Source: Candidatus Competibacteraceae bacterium
GTDB taxonomy: Bacteria; Pseudomonadota; Gammaproteobacteria; Competibacterales; Competibacteraceae
Reading direction: 5' to 3'
Length of the DNA stretch: 6,601 nt
Assembly (NCBI GenBank): GCA_012032855.1
Contig: JAAUQA010000190.1
Span: 1 to 6,601, forward strand
Both the position numbers and the translations under genes were made by a program. The notes beneath the pieces were generated by a model. The model was not told the DNA's origin. It made no database searches and saw only the letters and a program-made list of their open reading frames with translations. Positions 6,376-6,601 of the stretch are shown piece by piece (within the stretch, counting starts at the first letter, position 1; each line of letters opens with the position of its first letter).

Positions 6376-6601
6376 GTGAAGACGAAAATCCTTCGGGTTG
6401 CCGTTCCCTCGCCGCTATACCGGAATTTCGATTATTGGGCTCCAACAGGAGGTCCGGAAATCGATTGCTTACGTCCCCGGCATCCGGGTGCGGGTGCCGT
6501 TCGGTCGTACCCGGCAGATCGGCCGTCGTACTTGGAGGTCCGCGATGATAGTCCGGTGCCGACCGGAACGCCGCTCCGTTCGGTGCTTGAGATTTCCTTG
6601 A
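6376..6601 (+). CDS. priA: Primosomal protein N' (PriA), N-terminal part, frameshifted
   Basis: This is the N-terminal 3'-end-binding domain of PriA, the helicase that restarts stalled replication forks. From GTG 6376 the frame reads KILRVAVPSPLYRNFDYWAP, matching the family opening (V-A-x-P-x-P-L-x-x-x-F-D-Y). After one extra C in the run 6475-6478 the next frame gives GIRVRVPFGRTRQIG, the conserved V-R-V-P-F-G strand. A further frame change between about 6515 and 6530 returns to frame 1 with LEVRDDSPVPTGTPLRSVLEI, which also matches PriA. The gene runs off the window. There is no good ribosome binding site before GTG, so the start is tentative. Two frame changes in 225 bases, in a gene important for most bacteria, make a sequence error or a redundant copy more likely than simple loss. 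Confidence 0.8.
   Translation, partial: MKTKILRVAVPSPLYRNFDYWAPTGGPEIDCLRPRHPGAGAVRSYPADRPSYLEVRDDSPVPTGTPLRSVLEISL

Noticed and set aside
1..6601. Insertion sequence, integrase, phage attachment site, CRISPR array or tRNA that could explain the defence-gene cluster.
   Set aside because: No transposase or integrase motifs, repeat-spacer pattern or cloverleaf-like sequence was seen in the window.

Overview
The window looks like a chromosomal segment of a gammaproteobacterium-like organism. The evidence is a YihY/BrkB-type membrane protein, a PriA-like N-terminus, a CaiB/BaiF CoA-transferase and defence remnants of proteobacterial type. No rRNA, tRNA or CRISPR was seen, and the taxonomic assignment is inference only. 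It splits into a decayed defence region (about 1-1921) and a metabolic/housekeeping region (about 1992-6601).

Left region, all on the + strand: the 3' part of an Mrr-type restriction endonuclease with a frameshift (1-410) comes first. It is followed by a DUF1016 (YhcG-type) nuclease gene that appears split in two: codons 1-21 at 432-494 and the rest, with many stops and frameshifts, at 1387-1921. Between the halves lies an 892-bp block that reads as a collapsed type III restriction-modification operon. In order it holds the 3' end of a mod methyltransferase (495-651), a DUF433 antitoxin-like gene (656-890), a DUF5615 PIN-like toxin gene (890-1255) and the 5' end of a res helicase/nuclease gene (1259-1386). 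The toxin-like gene is the only member still open. The antitoxin has lost its conserved Gly-Lys-Pro region through an apparent 5-base deletion, which also puts its start codon in frame with the toxin.

Right region: a YihY/BrkB-family membrane protein gene on the - strand (1992-3312) has one frameshift in a run of five C (+ strand). Divergent from it is an intact CaiB/BaiF family CoA-transferase (3429-4643), which converges, with a 12-bp gap, on an alpha/beta hydrolase on the - strand (4656-5504). A second alpha/beta hydrolase is transcribed divergently from that one (5615-6355) and is followed 20 bp later by the start of priA (6376 to the window edge), which carries frameshifts.

The two halves differ in the nature of the damage. 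In the left region, nonsense codons, internal deletions and truncated domains show real decay. In yihY and at the first priA break, single-base length changes in C/G runs interrupt otherwise well-kept sequence, so a sequencing error or very recent mutation is as likely as true loss. The most interesting biology is the inferred ancestral order mod-DUF433-DUF5615-res, a toxin-antitoxin-like pair inside a restriction operon, and its apparently clean insertion into a second defence-type gene.
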